Positions 16,620 through 24,452 of a stretch of 33,940 bases of DNA are shown here, one piece after another (within the stretch, counting starts at the first letter, position 1; each line of letters starts with the position of its first letter). The position numbers were made by a program, and so were the translations under genes. The DNA is from Streptomyces diastatochromogenes (GTDB lineage: Bacteria; Actinomycetota; Actinomycetes; Streptomycetales; Streptomycetaceae). The notes beneath the pieces were generated by a model. It was not told the DNA's origin and ran no database searches. It was given only the letters and a program-made list of their open reading frames with translations. The DNA is taken from NCBI GenBank assembly GCA_001418405.1, contig LIQL01000313.1, positions 1 to 33,940 on the forward strand, read 5' to 3'.

Positions 16620-19118
16620 TCAGTCTCCCTTGTGGCCGGTGGTGGCGACCGTGCCGTCGCTGATCACTGCTGCGGTCCCGGTGACGCCGGCTGCGGTGAC
16701 GGCCGGAACTCCCGCCTCGCGCAACAGGATCGCCAGGTGCCCCAGGGCCGAGCCCTGGTCGAAGACGAAGCCCGCGACGTGGTCGATCAGCACCGAGAGG
16801 ACGGCGTACGGCCGGGCCGCGCAGATGATCGGCTTCTCGTCGTACGCCTTGACCTGGTCGAGGATGCGGGCCAGGCCGTCGTGCTCGCTGACGTCCTGGG
16901 ACTTGTCGATGCTGACGGCCGGGCCGATGGAGAGCCGGCGCAGCAGGGCGTCGTCGTCCAGGCGGAGCAGCGGTCCGCTCGCGGTGCCGGGCGAGATGCA
17001 CACCTCGCCCCGGGCCAGGACGACGGCGTCGTCGCCGCCGAGCACCGAGTAGTCCACGAAGTACAGGCGTCCGCCGTCGAAGACCCACTCGATGGTGACC
17101 GGGCCGTGCTTGGCGTGCATGGCGGTGGTGAAGCGGGCGATCTCGTCGAGGTGGGTCAGCAGCGCGGTGCCGCTCGGTGCGGCGACGACGTTGCCGGCCG
17201 CGTCGAAGCCGCGGTCGAGGTCGGTGACGACGATGGTCTCGCCGCCGGCGGTGCCGCGGTTGAGCGCCATCAGGCCCTCGGGGGTGTATTCGACGATCAG
17301 TCCGTCGCCGGCCCGGCGGGAGATGACGCCGAGGTCGCCGCGGATGAAGTCGCGCACCACGGCCGCGTGCAGGGTCGAGCCGTCGCCGCCGGCGGTCATG
17401 GCCAGCCGGTCGAGGACCTCTTCCTTGGGGACGACGATCTGGCGCAGGGTGTCGCCGAGGTCCAGGACGCACTCCGCGGAACCGCCGGCCAGCGCGGCCC
17501 GCAGGGCGTCGGCGGTGGTCGCGTCGCGCAGGCCGCGGCCGTTGAACTGGAGGATCCAGCCGGCGCCCACCGAGACCCCGCAGTCGTGCGCCATCCGGTG
17601 GGCCGGTCCGCGCTTGGCCACGTAGCTGCCGTAGACGCCCGCGACGTCACCGAGGTGGAAGGTGGGCGGCAGGTCGTCGAAGTACAGCTGGTGGGTCTGG
17701 GCCACCGGCTCGGGGACGCTGTTGCGCTGCCCGCGGGTGGCGGTGAGCGGGCGGACCTGGAGGAGGTGGGGGCCGTCGGCGTCGACGGCCCATTCGACGT
17801 CCACGTCGTGGCCGTGCCGCTCCCGCAGCGCCCGCACCATCTCCACGACCTGGCGCAGCGCCGGGCCGTCCGCGTCGTCGTCCGGGGCCGGTTCGGCGCC
17901 CAGTCGGTCGGAGTCGGTGCTCCGGGGCACGGCGACGCCGGCCACCAGTTCGTCGGCGAGGCCCTCGACGTACTCGATCGACACCCGCTGGTCGGCGGCG
18001 CCGTCGAGCCCGGTGAAGGCCACGCCGGCGATGCGGGGGTGCACCATGCGCTGGACGATGACGGCCAGGCGGGGGGTGGGGTCGAAGTCGCCGGCCCGCA
18101 CGCGGGCGGCCACCGCCGGCGCCTCGTAGTGGGAGCGCCAGCACTGCTCGACGGCGGCGATCACCGCGTCGGCGCCGCGCACGCCGAGGATCGAGCTGTG
18201 CACGCCGGCCAGGCTGGAGCCCTCGGTGTCCTCGTCCAGGCCCGAGGAGCGCACCGCGACGTCGGTCCGCGGGTCCTTGAAGACCTCGTTGAGCCGGGCG
18301 CGCAGCAGGGTGCGGGCGTCCTCCGGGAGCCGGACCTGGCCGCCGATCTTCTCGATCCGTTCGACGGCGTCGGTGAAGAAGGCGCCGACGGTGGCCTTGA
18401 GGTCGGCGAAGGCGTCGGCGAGTTCGGCGCGCTGTCCGTCGCTGAGGGCGTCGACGAACTCCCCGGCCGGTACGCAGAACGCGGACGGCACCCGGAAGTC
18501 GCCGTTGGCGCGGGCGAGTTCGGCGAACTTGGGGCCGACCTCCGACACCTCGATGCTGGCGGCGAGCCCGGGGAAGCGCTGGCGGGCGAACTGCTTGTCG
18601 AAGTCGACGTGGATGTCGCTGGACCGCGGCCCGACCGCCCCTTGGTACTTGCCCTCGTAGAGGACGATCTCGCCCTGGGGTCGCCACCACATCATCTGGC
18701 CGATGTTGATCCCGGGATAGACCCGCACCCGGTTCATCGAGTAGAGCTGGAGCGTCCACTGCCCGGTGTACCCGATGTCGCCGAGGCTGGCGGAGAGGTT
18801 GATGAACAGCCCGAGGCGGGCGACGGACGAGCGCGCCGCGAAGGTCGGCGCGTAGTGCTCGCTGCCCAGCACCTCGATGGTGTGGGCCAGGTAGAGCCGG
18901 TTGGGTTCGAGGACGTACCCGTCGTCGGGTATCTCGATCTCCTCGTACGCGTTCATGGTCCGCGCGTCGAGGGGCATGTCCTGGTAGACCCGCAGCGTCT
19001 TCCCGAGGCGGAAGTTGTAGCTGTTCGGATTGACTTGTTCCGGGGTGAACGGCTCGATGGTGATGCGGCCGTTCGCCCGTTCCCGCTCAATCTCGTTACC
19101 CGTGAGAATCATGGTCAT
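16620..19118 (-). CDS. dCTP deaminase-like domain fused to a PEP synthase/rifampicin phosphotransferase-like dikinase
   Basis: An 832-aa first gene of the left operon. Residues 3-175 are a dCTP-deaminase-like domain: VNPNSYNFRLG, RSSVARLG (96-103), WTLQLYS (121-127), RVYPGINIGQ. It keeps the catalytic Arg (R101) but has Gln124 where E. coli Dcd has Glu138. Residues 195-460 match the PPDK/PEP-synthase ATP-binding domain (VAVRSSGLDEDTEGSSLAGV 288-307; GVAFTG 365-370; VEWAVDADGPHLLQVRPLT 441-459). Residues 460-700 form a middle region with a second EWVFDGGRLYFVDYS strand. Residues 704-832 are the swivelling phosphohistidine domain (CISPGTASG; GSALGHLAILLREAGVPAV with His793). Such dikinases use ATP to give AMP plus a phosphorylated acceptor. 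ATG 19118 has GGGAG 11 nt upstream; ATG 19112 is an alternative. Confidence 0.85.
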   Translation of the reverse strand: MTMILTGNEIERERANGRITIEPFTPEQVNPNSYNFRLGKTLRVYQDMPLDARTMNAYEEIEIPDDGYVLEPNRLYLAHTIEVLGSEHYAPTFAARSSVARLGLFINLSASLGDIGYTGQWTLQLYSMNRVRVYPGINIGQMMWWRPQGEIVLYEGKYQGAVGPRSSDIHVDFDKQFARQRFPGLAASIEVSEVGPKFAELARANGDFRVPSAFCVPAGEFVDALSDGQRAELADAFADLKATVGAFFTDAVERIEKIGGQVRLPEDARTLLRARLNEVFKDPRTDVAVRSSGLDEDTEGSSLAGVHSSILGVRGADAVIAAVEQCWRSHYEAPAVAARVRAGDFDPTPRLAVIVQRMVHPRIAGVAFTGLDGAADQRVSIEYVEGLADELVAGVAVPRSTDSDRLGAEPAPDDDADGPALRQVVEMVRALRERHGHDVDVEWAVDADGPHLLQVRPLTATRGQRNSVPEPVAQTHQLYFDDLPPTFHLGDVAGVYGSYVAKRGPAHRMAHDCGVSVGAGWILQFNGRGLRDATTADALRAALAGGSAECVLDLGDTLRQIVVPKEEVLDRLAMTAGGDGSTLHAAVVRDFIRGDLGVISRRAGDGLIVEYTPEGLMALNRGTAGGETIVVTDLDRGFDAAGNVVAAPSGTALLTHLDEIARFTTAMHAKHGPVTIEWVFDGGRLYFVDYSVLGGDDAVVLARGEVCISPGTASGPLLRLDDDALLRRLSIGPAVSIDKSQDVSEHDGLARILDQVKAYDEKPIICAARPYAVLSVLIDHVAGFVFDQGSALGHLAILLREAGVPAVTAAGVTGTAAVISDGTVATTGHKGD

Positions 19119-19543
19119 CCATTCGCGTACTCCCTGGCGCGGCCGGCGCGGAGGCCGGGAGGGGCCGGCGCCCGCGCGGCGGGCAGGAGGGGGCAAGACG
19201 GCGTGGGGGGCGAGCTGTGCGTGACGTGGACCCGTGCCCGGAGGAAGCCGACGTGTGCAGGTGTTCTGCGTCCGGAGGTGTCCCACGTCCGTGGAGGAAC
19301 TGGTGGACCCGGGTGGCGGGTTAGCCCCACCCGGTGTCGTCGCCGGTCGGGCCGGCCGCGGCGTCGGTGCCGCGCGGGCGGATCGACGCCCTCTGCACAG
19401 CGCATAACTTCTGCGACGCGTGATTCACAGTGCACCCCCGGTTTTCTGACTGTTCACTGGCCGGCCCGGAATCTGTGCATGTGCCGGGCGGGCAGGCCCG
19501 GATCACAATGCCATTTCGGGCATGTGCATGCGGCCGGGGCGAG

Positions 19544-19574
19544 GTGCATCTTGCTGCCATGCAGCAAGATGCAC
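19544..19574. promoter_or_regulatory. Perfect 14-bp inverted repeat, candidate operator or RNA hairpin
   Basis: Left arm GTGCATCTTGCTGC (19544-19557), 3-nt centre CAT, right arm GCAGCAAGATGCAC (19561-19574), with no mismatch. A dyad this long and exact is unlikely by chance and is typical of binding sites for dimeric repressors/activators. It ends directly next to the ribosome binding sequence GGAGGGG (19575-19581), so in RNA it could also fold and affect initiation at the small ORF starting at 19587. Confidence 0.75.
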
Positions 19575-19586
19575 GGAGGGGCAAAC

Positions 19587-19625
19587 ATGCTTCAAAGGTG
19601 CGTAACGGCAATACAGTTACGGTAA
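19587..19625 (+). CDS. Possible 12-codon leader peptide ORF with a TTA codon
   Basis: ATG at 19587 is preceded by GGAGGGG (19575-19581) at 5-nt spacing, one of the best ribosome binding sites in the window. The ORF encodes MLQRCVTAIQLR and stops at TAA 19623-19625. Codon 11 is TTA (19617-19619), the rare bldA-dependent codon. The 6-bp inverted repeat CGTAAC/GTTACG (19601-19621) lies inside it. It could be a regulatory leader for the LAL gene 268 nt downstream, or chance. There is no evidence that it is expressed. Confidence 0.35.
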   Translation: MLQRCVTAIQLR

Positions 19626-19784
19626 GTGACAAGCGCGACGTCGATTACCGGCCGGTTCGGGCCGGAGCCCGGAGCGCTCCACCGCCCCGGCAACGGCGTC
19701 ACCCTCGCCCCTCGGGCCCGCCCGCACGTCGCGACGGCCCACCCGCCCGCTGACGGCGCTCGCGCCGCGCGCCGCCGCGTTGCC

Positions 19785-19810
19785 CCATTGCCTCTTGCGA
19801 GAGGCAATGG
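19785..19810. promoter_or_regulatory. 11-bp inverted repeat (hairpin) upstream of the LAL regulator
   Basis: CCATTGCCTCT (19785-19795), loop TGCG, AGAGGCAATGG (19800-19810): perfect arms. It ends 82 nt before the LAL start codon. It could be an operator near the LAL promoter, a structure in its 5' leader, or an intrinsic terminator/attenuator, although no T-run follows. Confidence 0.6.
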
Positions 19811-19892
19811 CCAACCCGTTCGGCGGGCGGCCGCACCGAGAAGAGAGACGGTGCTACTCGGGTAGAGCGGTGAGCCGTGACAGGGGAACTCC

Positions 19893-22769
19893 ATGCATCG
19901 CACAGACGACGGACCGAAGACGTCCATGACGGGGCGTCAGAACGAGTTGCGCCGGCTCGGCGCGGCCCTGGACGACGGCGCGCACGGCGGGACCGTCCGC
20001 GCCCTGGTCACCGGCGAACCGGGCATCGGCCGGACCACCCTGCTCCAGGCGTGCGCGGCCGCGGCCCGCGCCCGGGGCTGGATCACCGTCGAGGTGCGGT
20101 GCCCGCCGCACGAACACCTGCCGCCGTTCGGCCTCGCCCGGCACCTCGCGGGCCGACTGGCCGCGTTGCTGCCGCCGGAGCACCCCCGCCGCACCGCGCT
20201 CGACGCCGTCGCGCACCCGCCGGCCGGCCGCACCGGACCGGCCGACCCGACGCCGGTGGAGGCGGACGTGGTGCTGGGCCACGTCAGGGCGGCCCTCACC
20301 GTGCTGACCGCCGGCGCACCCGTGCTCCTCGGCCTCGACGACGCCCACCGGGCCGACGCCGCCTCGCTGGACTTCCTGCACCGGGCCCTGCTCGCCCCAC
20401 CGCTCGCCCGCGTCGTCCTGGTCGCCTCCGCCCGGGACGGCGAGAACCGCAGCGGCGGCGGCCCCGGCACGCTGCCCGAACTCCTCGCCGGCGCACGGCA
20501 ACTGCCGCTCACCGGGCTGGCCCCGTCCCAGTCCGCGGCGTTGCTCCGCAGGGTCGCCCGCCGGGCACCGGCCCCGGACGTCGCCGCGGAGTGCCACCGC
20601 GCCTGTGCCGGCAACCCCGCCCTCCTCACCGAAGTCGCCCGGGTGCTGCGCGATCGGCCGGCGGATCGCGCCGGTGCGCCGCTGGCCGCCGCGCTGCGGC
20701 CCGCGGCCGTCGCGGAACTGATCGGCACCCGGCTGGCCGGGCTCGATCCGAACGCCGGCAAGGTCGCCCTGGCCATCGCCGTCGCGGAGACCCACTCCGC
20801 AGCCGAGCCCCTGCTCGTCTCCCACCTCAGCGGGCTGACCCTGGCCGAAACCCTGGCCGCGGTCGACCTGTTGGTGTGCATGCACCTGGTCGCCGACGAC
20901 GACACGCTGTACCTGCGCCACCGCGTCGTGCGCGAGGCGCTGCTGGGCCGGATGACGCTGATGGCCCGCAACGCCGCCCACCTCGCGGCCGCCGCCCACC
21001 TGCACGGCAAGCAGGCGCCCGCCGACCGGATCGCCGACCACCTCGCGGCGTCGACGGTGACCCTGGACGAGCCGTGGGCCGCCCCCGTGCTGCTGCGGGC
21101 CGGGCAGAAGGCCCTCGCGGCCCGGGAACCGCAACGGGCCCGGCGCTATCTGGCGCACGCCGTACGCGCGGCGTCGGGCGCGGGCCGCCGGACCGCGGTG
21201 CTGGAGCTCATCGACGCCGAGATCGGCATCGACCTGCAAGCGGGGCTGCGGGAGGCGGTCCGGACCCTGGAGGAGACCACCGAGGACGCCCTCCGGCTCC
21301 CGCTGCTGGCCAGGATCAGCACCGCGCGCTACCTCGGAACCGACCCCGACGCGACCGCCCGGACGACGCCCGTCCCGGACTACGCCCGGCCCGACTGGCA
21401 TCCCGTGCACGCCCTGCTCGACGGCCTGGCCGCCTACCCGCTGCCGGACACCGCCCGACGCACCGGGGAGCGCCTCGCGCCCGAGGAGCCCGGGCCGGGG
21501 TGCCCCGAGACCGGCGGGGCCGACTGCTGCGGCGCGGACCGGGCGGCCGCCGACGCCGTCGTGCGCGCCCTGCGCAGCCACCTGACGTGTCGGCCGGCCG
21601 ACGCGGTGCACGGCGCGCGGGAGGCGTTGCGGGCGGAGGGCGGACTGTGCCTGCACCCGGTGCTCCGGCTGATGGCGCTGATGATCCTCGCCTGGAACGG
21701 CCGCGACGCCGACGTGACGTCCCACCTGAGGCTCCACCACGACTGCGGGCACTGCCACGCGCACCCGCTGCACCGGGCCCTGCTGCTGCCGGTCACCGCC
21801 CACCTGGCCCTGCTGCGCGGCCGGCTGCGCACCGCGCACGACCGGCTCGGCGCATCCCTCGACGCCCTGACGCACTACGGGGCCCGGCCCCAACACCCGT
21901 TGCTGATCTGGCTCGTGGGGATGCTGGCCGAGGTCCGCCTGTCCATGGGGCGCGGCCCCGAGGCCCGCGCGCTGCTGCACGAACACGGCTGCCTGGACGG
22001 CCCGACACCGGACCGACTGCACCGCGAGGTGTGGCTGACCCGGGCGAGGCTGCGGGCCGACGGCGGTGACCTGGCGGGCGCGGCGGCGGACCTGGCCGAG
22101 CGCGCCGACGCCCCGCCCGGCCCCACCGGCGGCGTGCACGCCTACGTCCACACCGTCGATCTGCTGACGCAGGTGGGCCGGCACGTGCAGGCCCGGGAGA
22201 CCGCCCGGACGCTGCTGCGGGTCGCCGAGGCCATGGGCACGCCGCGGGAACGCGGCATCGCCCTGCGGGTGCTCGGCGCACTGGGCGGCGCCCCCGAGGG
22301 CGAGGACCTGCTGCGCGAGGCGATGCGCCTGCTGGCCGCGGCGGAGGCCGACTTCGACCTCGCGCACGCCGCCGCCGACCTGGCCCTGCTGCTGTTCGAC
22401 GACGGGCGCTACGAGGAGGCGACGGCGGAGCTGAGCACGGCGCTGGAGCTGGCGGACCGCTGCGGCGCCCGACCGCTCGCGCTGCGGGTGCGGCAGCGGC
22501 TCGCCGCCGCGGAGGGGCGCTCCGCCGACCGCTCGCCACTGGGCGGCGTGCTGAAGCTGACCAAGCGGGAGAAGCAGATCCTCATCGACGCCGTGCGCGG
22601 CTCGACCAACGAACGGATCGCGACGACCCTGCACATCACCCGCCGCACGGTCGAACTCCACCTGTCCAGTGCCTACCGCAAGCTCGACATCACCGGCCGC
22701 AAGGACTTCCCGCACCTGTTCCGGACCGCGGGGCTGTGGCCGCTGCTGGTCGATTCCGCCGCCACCTGA
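19893..22769 (+). CDS. toyA: LuxR-family LAL (AAA-type) transcriptional activator, toyA-like
   Basis: A 958-aa large ATP-binding LuxR-type regulator. The N-terminal ATPase has a Walker A-like GEPGIGRT (41-48), in which the usual Lys is Arg47, and a Walker B-like VLLGLDDAHRAD. Long alpha-helical TPR-like repeats fill the middle (LRAGQKALAAREPQRARRYL and onwards). The C-terminus carries a LuxR HTH (LTKREKQILIDAV, then TNERIATTLHITRRTVELHL). Start ATG 19893 has AGGGGA nearby; ATG 19926 is an alternative. In the published toyocamycin cluster a LuxR-family gene, toyA, is the activator, and position and family match. It is the likely activator of the deazapurine genes and perhaps of the divergent left operon. 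Symbol given by synteny from memory. Confidence 0.87.
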   Translation: MHRTDDGPKTSMTGRQNELRRLGAALDDGAHGGTVRALVTGEPGIGRTTLLQACAAAARARGWITVEVRCPPHEHLPPFGLARHLAGRLAALLPPEHPRRTALDAVAHPPAGRTGPADPTPVEADVVLGHVRAALTVLTAGAPVLLGLDDAHRADAASLDFLHRALLAPPLARVVLVASARDGENRSGGGPGTLPELLAGARQLPLTGLAPSQSAALLRRVARRAPAPDVAAECHRACAGNPALLTEVARVLRDRPADRAGAPLAAALRPAAVAELIGTRLAGLDPNAGKVALAIAVAETHSAAEPLLVSHLSGLTLAETLAAVDLLVCMHLVADDDTLYLRHRVVREALLGRMTLMARNAAHLAAAAHLHGKQAPADRIADHLAASTVTLDEPWAAPVLLRAGQKALAAREPQRARRYLAHAVRAASGAGRRTAVLELIDAEIGIDLQAGLREAVRTLEETTEDALRLPLLARISTARYLGTDPDATARTTPVPDYARPDWHPVHALLDGLAAYPLPDTARRTGERLAPEEPGPGCPETGGADCCGADRAAADAVVRALRSHLTCRPADAVHGAREALRAEGGLCLHPVLRLMALMILAWNGRDADVTSHLRLHHDCGHCHAHPLHRALLLPVTAHLALLRGRLRTAHDRLGASLDALTHYGARPQHPLLIWLVGMLAEVRLSMGRGPEARALLHEHGCLDGPTPDRLHREVWLTRARLRADGGDLAGAAADLAERADAPPGPTGGVHAYVHTVDLLTQVGRHVQARETARTLLRVAEAMGTPRERGIALRVLGALGGAPEGEDLLREAMRLLAAAEADFDLAHAAADLALLLFDDGRYEEATAELSTALELADRCGARPLALRVRQRLAAAEGRSADRSPLGGVLKLTKREKQILIDAVRGSTNERIATTLHITRRTVELHLSSAYRKLDITGRKDFPHLFRTAGLWPLLVDSAAT

Positions 22770-22924
22770 CCGGCGCGCGGGACCCACCCCTCGGTACCGG
22801 GGCGCCCGCGCTACGGCACCGGCCGTGATGTTCCGCGGCCCGGCCGGGCGCCACGATGGCCCCGGGCGCCGGGCCGTCCCGCGTCCCGGTCGTTCGGTTT
22901 CCCTTCCCACTCCGGAGGTTTGTG

Positions 22925-23641
22925 ATGGACGAAGACGACAGCCGCACCGACCCGTTCACCGCCGTGGTGGTGCTGTCCGGAGGTCTGGACTCCACGACGC
23001 TGATGGCGCACTACGCCGCCCTCCAGTACCGGCTGATCGCCGTCACCGTCGACTACGGGCAGCGCCACCACCGCGAGATCGACGCGGCCCGGGCGGTGGC
23101 GGCCCACTTCGGCGCCGAGCACCACGTGGTCGACCTGCGCGGTTACGGGGCGCTGCTGCGCGGCTCCGCACTGACCGACGACCGGGTCAGCGTCCCCGAC
23201 GGGCACTACGCGGAACAGTCCATGCGGGCCACCGTCGTGCCCAACCGCAACGCGGTGCTGGCGAACGTCGCGGTGTCGATCGGGGTGGCGCACCGCGCGT
23301 CGGTGGTGGCGCTGGGCATGCACGCCGGCGACCACTTCATCTACCCGGACTGCCGGCCGGAGTTCGTCGCCGCGCTGCGCGAACTGGTCGCGACGGCCAA
23401 CGAGGGCTTCGCGGTCCCGCAGGTCGAGGCACCGTTCCTCTCCTGGGCCAAGACCGACATCGCCACGCACGGCGTCCGGCTGGGCGCCCCGCTGGAACTC
23501 AGCTGGTCCTGCTACAAGGGCGGGGACCGGCACTGCGGGACGTGCGGGACCTGCTACGAGCGGCGGGAGGCGTTCCGCAACGCCGGGTTGGCCGACCCGA
23601 CCGGCTACCTCGACGACGTGACGGCGTACCCGGCGCCCTGA
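22925..23641 (+). CDS. queC: 7-cyano-7-deazaguanine (preQ0) synthase QueC / ToyM
   Basis: A 238-aa QueC. It converts 7-carboxy-7-deazaguanine to preQ0 with ATP and ammonia, giving the nitrile of toyocamycin-type nucleosides. It has the PP-loop SGGLDS (18-23), VDYGQRHHREI, VPNRNAVLANVAVSIG, GMHAGDHFIYPDCRPEF, and the zinc site C196...C204-x2-C207-x2-C210. ATG 22925 has an ideal GGAGG six nt upstream. It follows the LAL gene after 155 nt and is convergent with the HAD gene. It corresponds to toyM of the toyocamycin cluster. Confidence 0.96.
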   Translation: MDEDDSRTDPFTAVVVLSGGLDSTTLMAHYAALQYRLIAVTVDYGQRHHREIDAARAVAAHFGAEHHVVDLRGYGALLRGSALTDDRVSVPDGHYAEQSMRATVVPNRNAVLANVAVSIGVAHRASVVALGMHAGDHFIYPDCRPEFVAALRELVATANEGFAVPQVEAPFLSWAKTDIATHGVRLGAPLELSWSCYKGGDRHCGTCGTCYERREAFRNAGLADPTGYLDDVTAYPAP

Positions 23642-23682
23642 CGCCCCGGGCGCGCCCGGCCCCGCCCACGGGCCGAGCACCG

Positions 23683-23718
23683 CGACGGGCCGGACTCCGC
23701 ACGGAGTCCGGCCCGTCG
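23683..23718. terminator. Bidirectional hairpin terminator between queC and the HAD gene
   Basis: A perfect 17-bp stem: CGACGGGCCGGACTCCG (23683-23699), centre CA, CGGAGTCCGGCCCGTCG (23702-23718). It lies between two convergent genes, 41 nt after the queC stop and 26 nt before the HAD stop, so it can end transcription from both sides. It is the strongest hairpin in the window. Confidence 0.88.
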
Positions 23719-23744
23719 GCACGCCCTCGGCGGGCGGCGGGGGC

Positions 23745-24452
23745 TCACCCCACCGGTTCCGCCTGGAGGATCAGGCGGCCCAGGTCCGCGGCCGACGGGA
23801 GCAGGACGTCCGGCCCCTCCGGCGTGCCCTCGGCCGGCAGTCCGCCGCCGTTGCCGGTGCGCACCCCGACCACGACGGCCCCCAACCGGCGGCCCAACGC
23901 GATGTCCGACGGGGTGTCGCCGACGACGTAGAGCCGGTGGTCGGGCGCGTGGCCGAGCCCGTCCAACGCCCGCCGCGCCAACGCGGTCTTGCAGTCGGCG
24001 TCGGAGACCGGGCCGTCCCCCGCGTCCAGGTCGTCCCGGGTCAGGATCGGCCCGAAGCACGGACGGACCGCGTAGCGCTCCAGCAGGGCCACGGTGGCCT
24101 CGGTGCCGACCCAGGAGCTGACCAGCGCGAGTCGCACCCCGGCCCCGGACAGCGCCGACAGCATCGGCACCACCCCGGGGTAGAGCGTGCCGTGCGCCAT
24201 GTACCGGTGGGCCACCTCGTCGACCCGGTCCCGCACCCGCACCGACCCGATGTGCAGCGCCCCGCTGGTGATCGAGGACCAGTAGCCGAAGCCGAGGATC
24301 TCCTCGCGGGGTGGCGGAATCACCCCCTCCTGCCGGTGGAGGTCCAGGACGAAGCGGTGGAACATCTCATAGAAGTCCAACAGGGTGCCGTCCCGGTCCA
24401 GCACGACCGTCGTCCGCCCTGTCCGACCCATTTCCTCAACCATGTCGCTCAC
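23745..24452 (-). CDS. toyI: HAD-superfamily phosphatase, ToyI-like
   Basis: A 235-aa HAD hydrolase with VVLDRDGTLLDF (motif I DxD), LALVSSWVG (motif II), DCKTALARRAL (Lys region) and YVVGDTPSDIALGRRLG (motif IV). It is a cap-type phosphatase. In the toyocamycin pathway the HAD protein ToyI is proposed to remove the 5'-phosphate from the deazapurine nucleotide to give the free nucleoside. GTG 24452 overlaps the phosphoribosyltransferase stop (GTGA); ATG 24443 is an in-frame alternative. It is the last gene of the queD-headed operon. Confidence 0.87.
   Translation of the reverse strand: MSDMVEEMGRTGRTTVVLDRDGTLLDFYEMFHRFVLDLHRQEGVIPPPREEILGFGYWSSITSGALHIGSVRVRDRVDEVAHRYMAHGTLYPGVVPMLSALSGAGVRLALVSSWVGTEATVALLERYAVRPCFGPILTRDDLDAGDGPVSDADCKTALARRALDGLGHAPDHRLYVVGDTPSDIALGRRLGAVVVGVRTGNGGGLPAEGTPEGPDVLLPSAADLGRLILQAEPVG

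Larger units (their letters stand above)
19119..19892. promoter_or_regulatory. Divergent intergenic control region between the left operon and the LAL regulator
   Basis: About 770 nt without a long gene, separating the head of the minus-strand 16-gene operon from the plus-strand LAL regulator. The part around 19390-19640 is less GC-rich than the flanks. It holds the 31-bp inverted repeat, a tiny ORF and a second hairpin, listed separately. GTGCAT recurs at 19475-19480, 19524-19529 and 19544-19549, and its complement at 19569-19574. No clear sigma-70 -35/-10 pair could be fixed on either strand, so promoters are inferred from position only. Confidence 0.7.

Noticed and set aside
19120..19286. 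N-terminal extension of the fusion protein by about 56 residues
   Set aside because: The extension is Pro/Arg/Ala-rich without domain similarity. The ATG at 19118 has a usable GGGAG and begins just before the Dcd fold, as in the smaller paralogue.
16305..19625. Plus-strand open frame of 1106 codons opposite the fusion and CYTH genes
   Set aside because: It is antisense to two genes with clear domain motifs. Its translation is low-complexity (Val/Gly/Asp/His-rich) with no family signature, an effect of high GC at third positions.
19854..22910. Minus-strand open frame of 1018 codons opposite the LAL regulator
   Set aside because: It is the antisense shadow of a gene with ATPase and LuxR HTH motifs; the translation is Gly/Arg/Gln-rich without recognisable domains.
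22770..22924. Terminator between the LAL gene and queC
   Set aside because: GC-rich complementary stretches around 22836-22876 pair only with a 4-nt bulge and could be chance. Read-through from the LAL gene into queC is possible.
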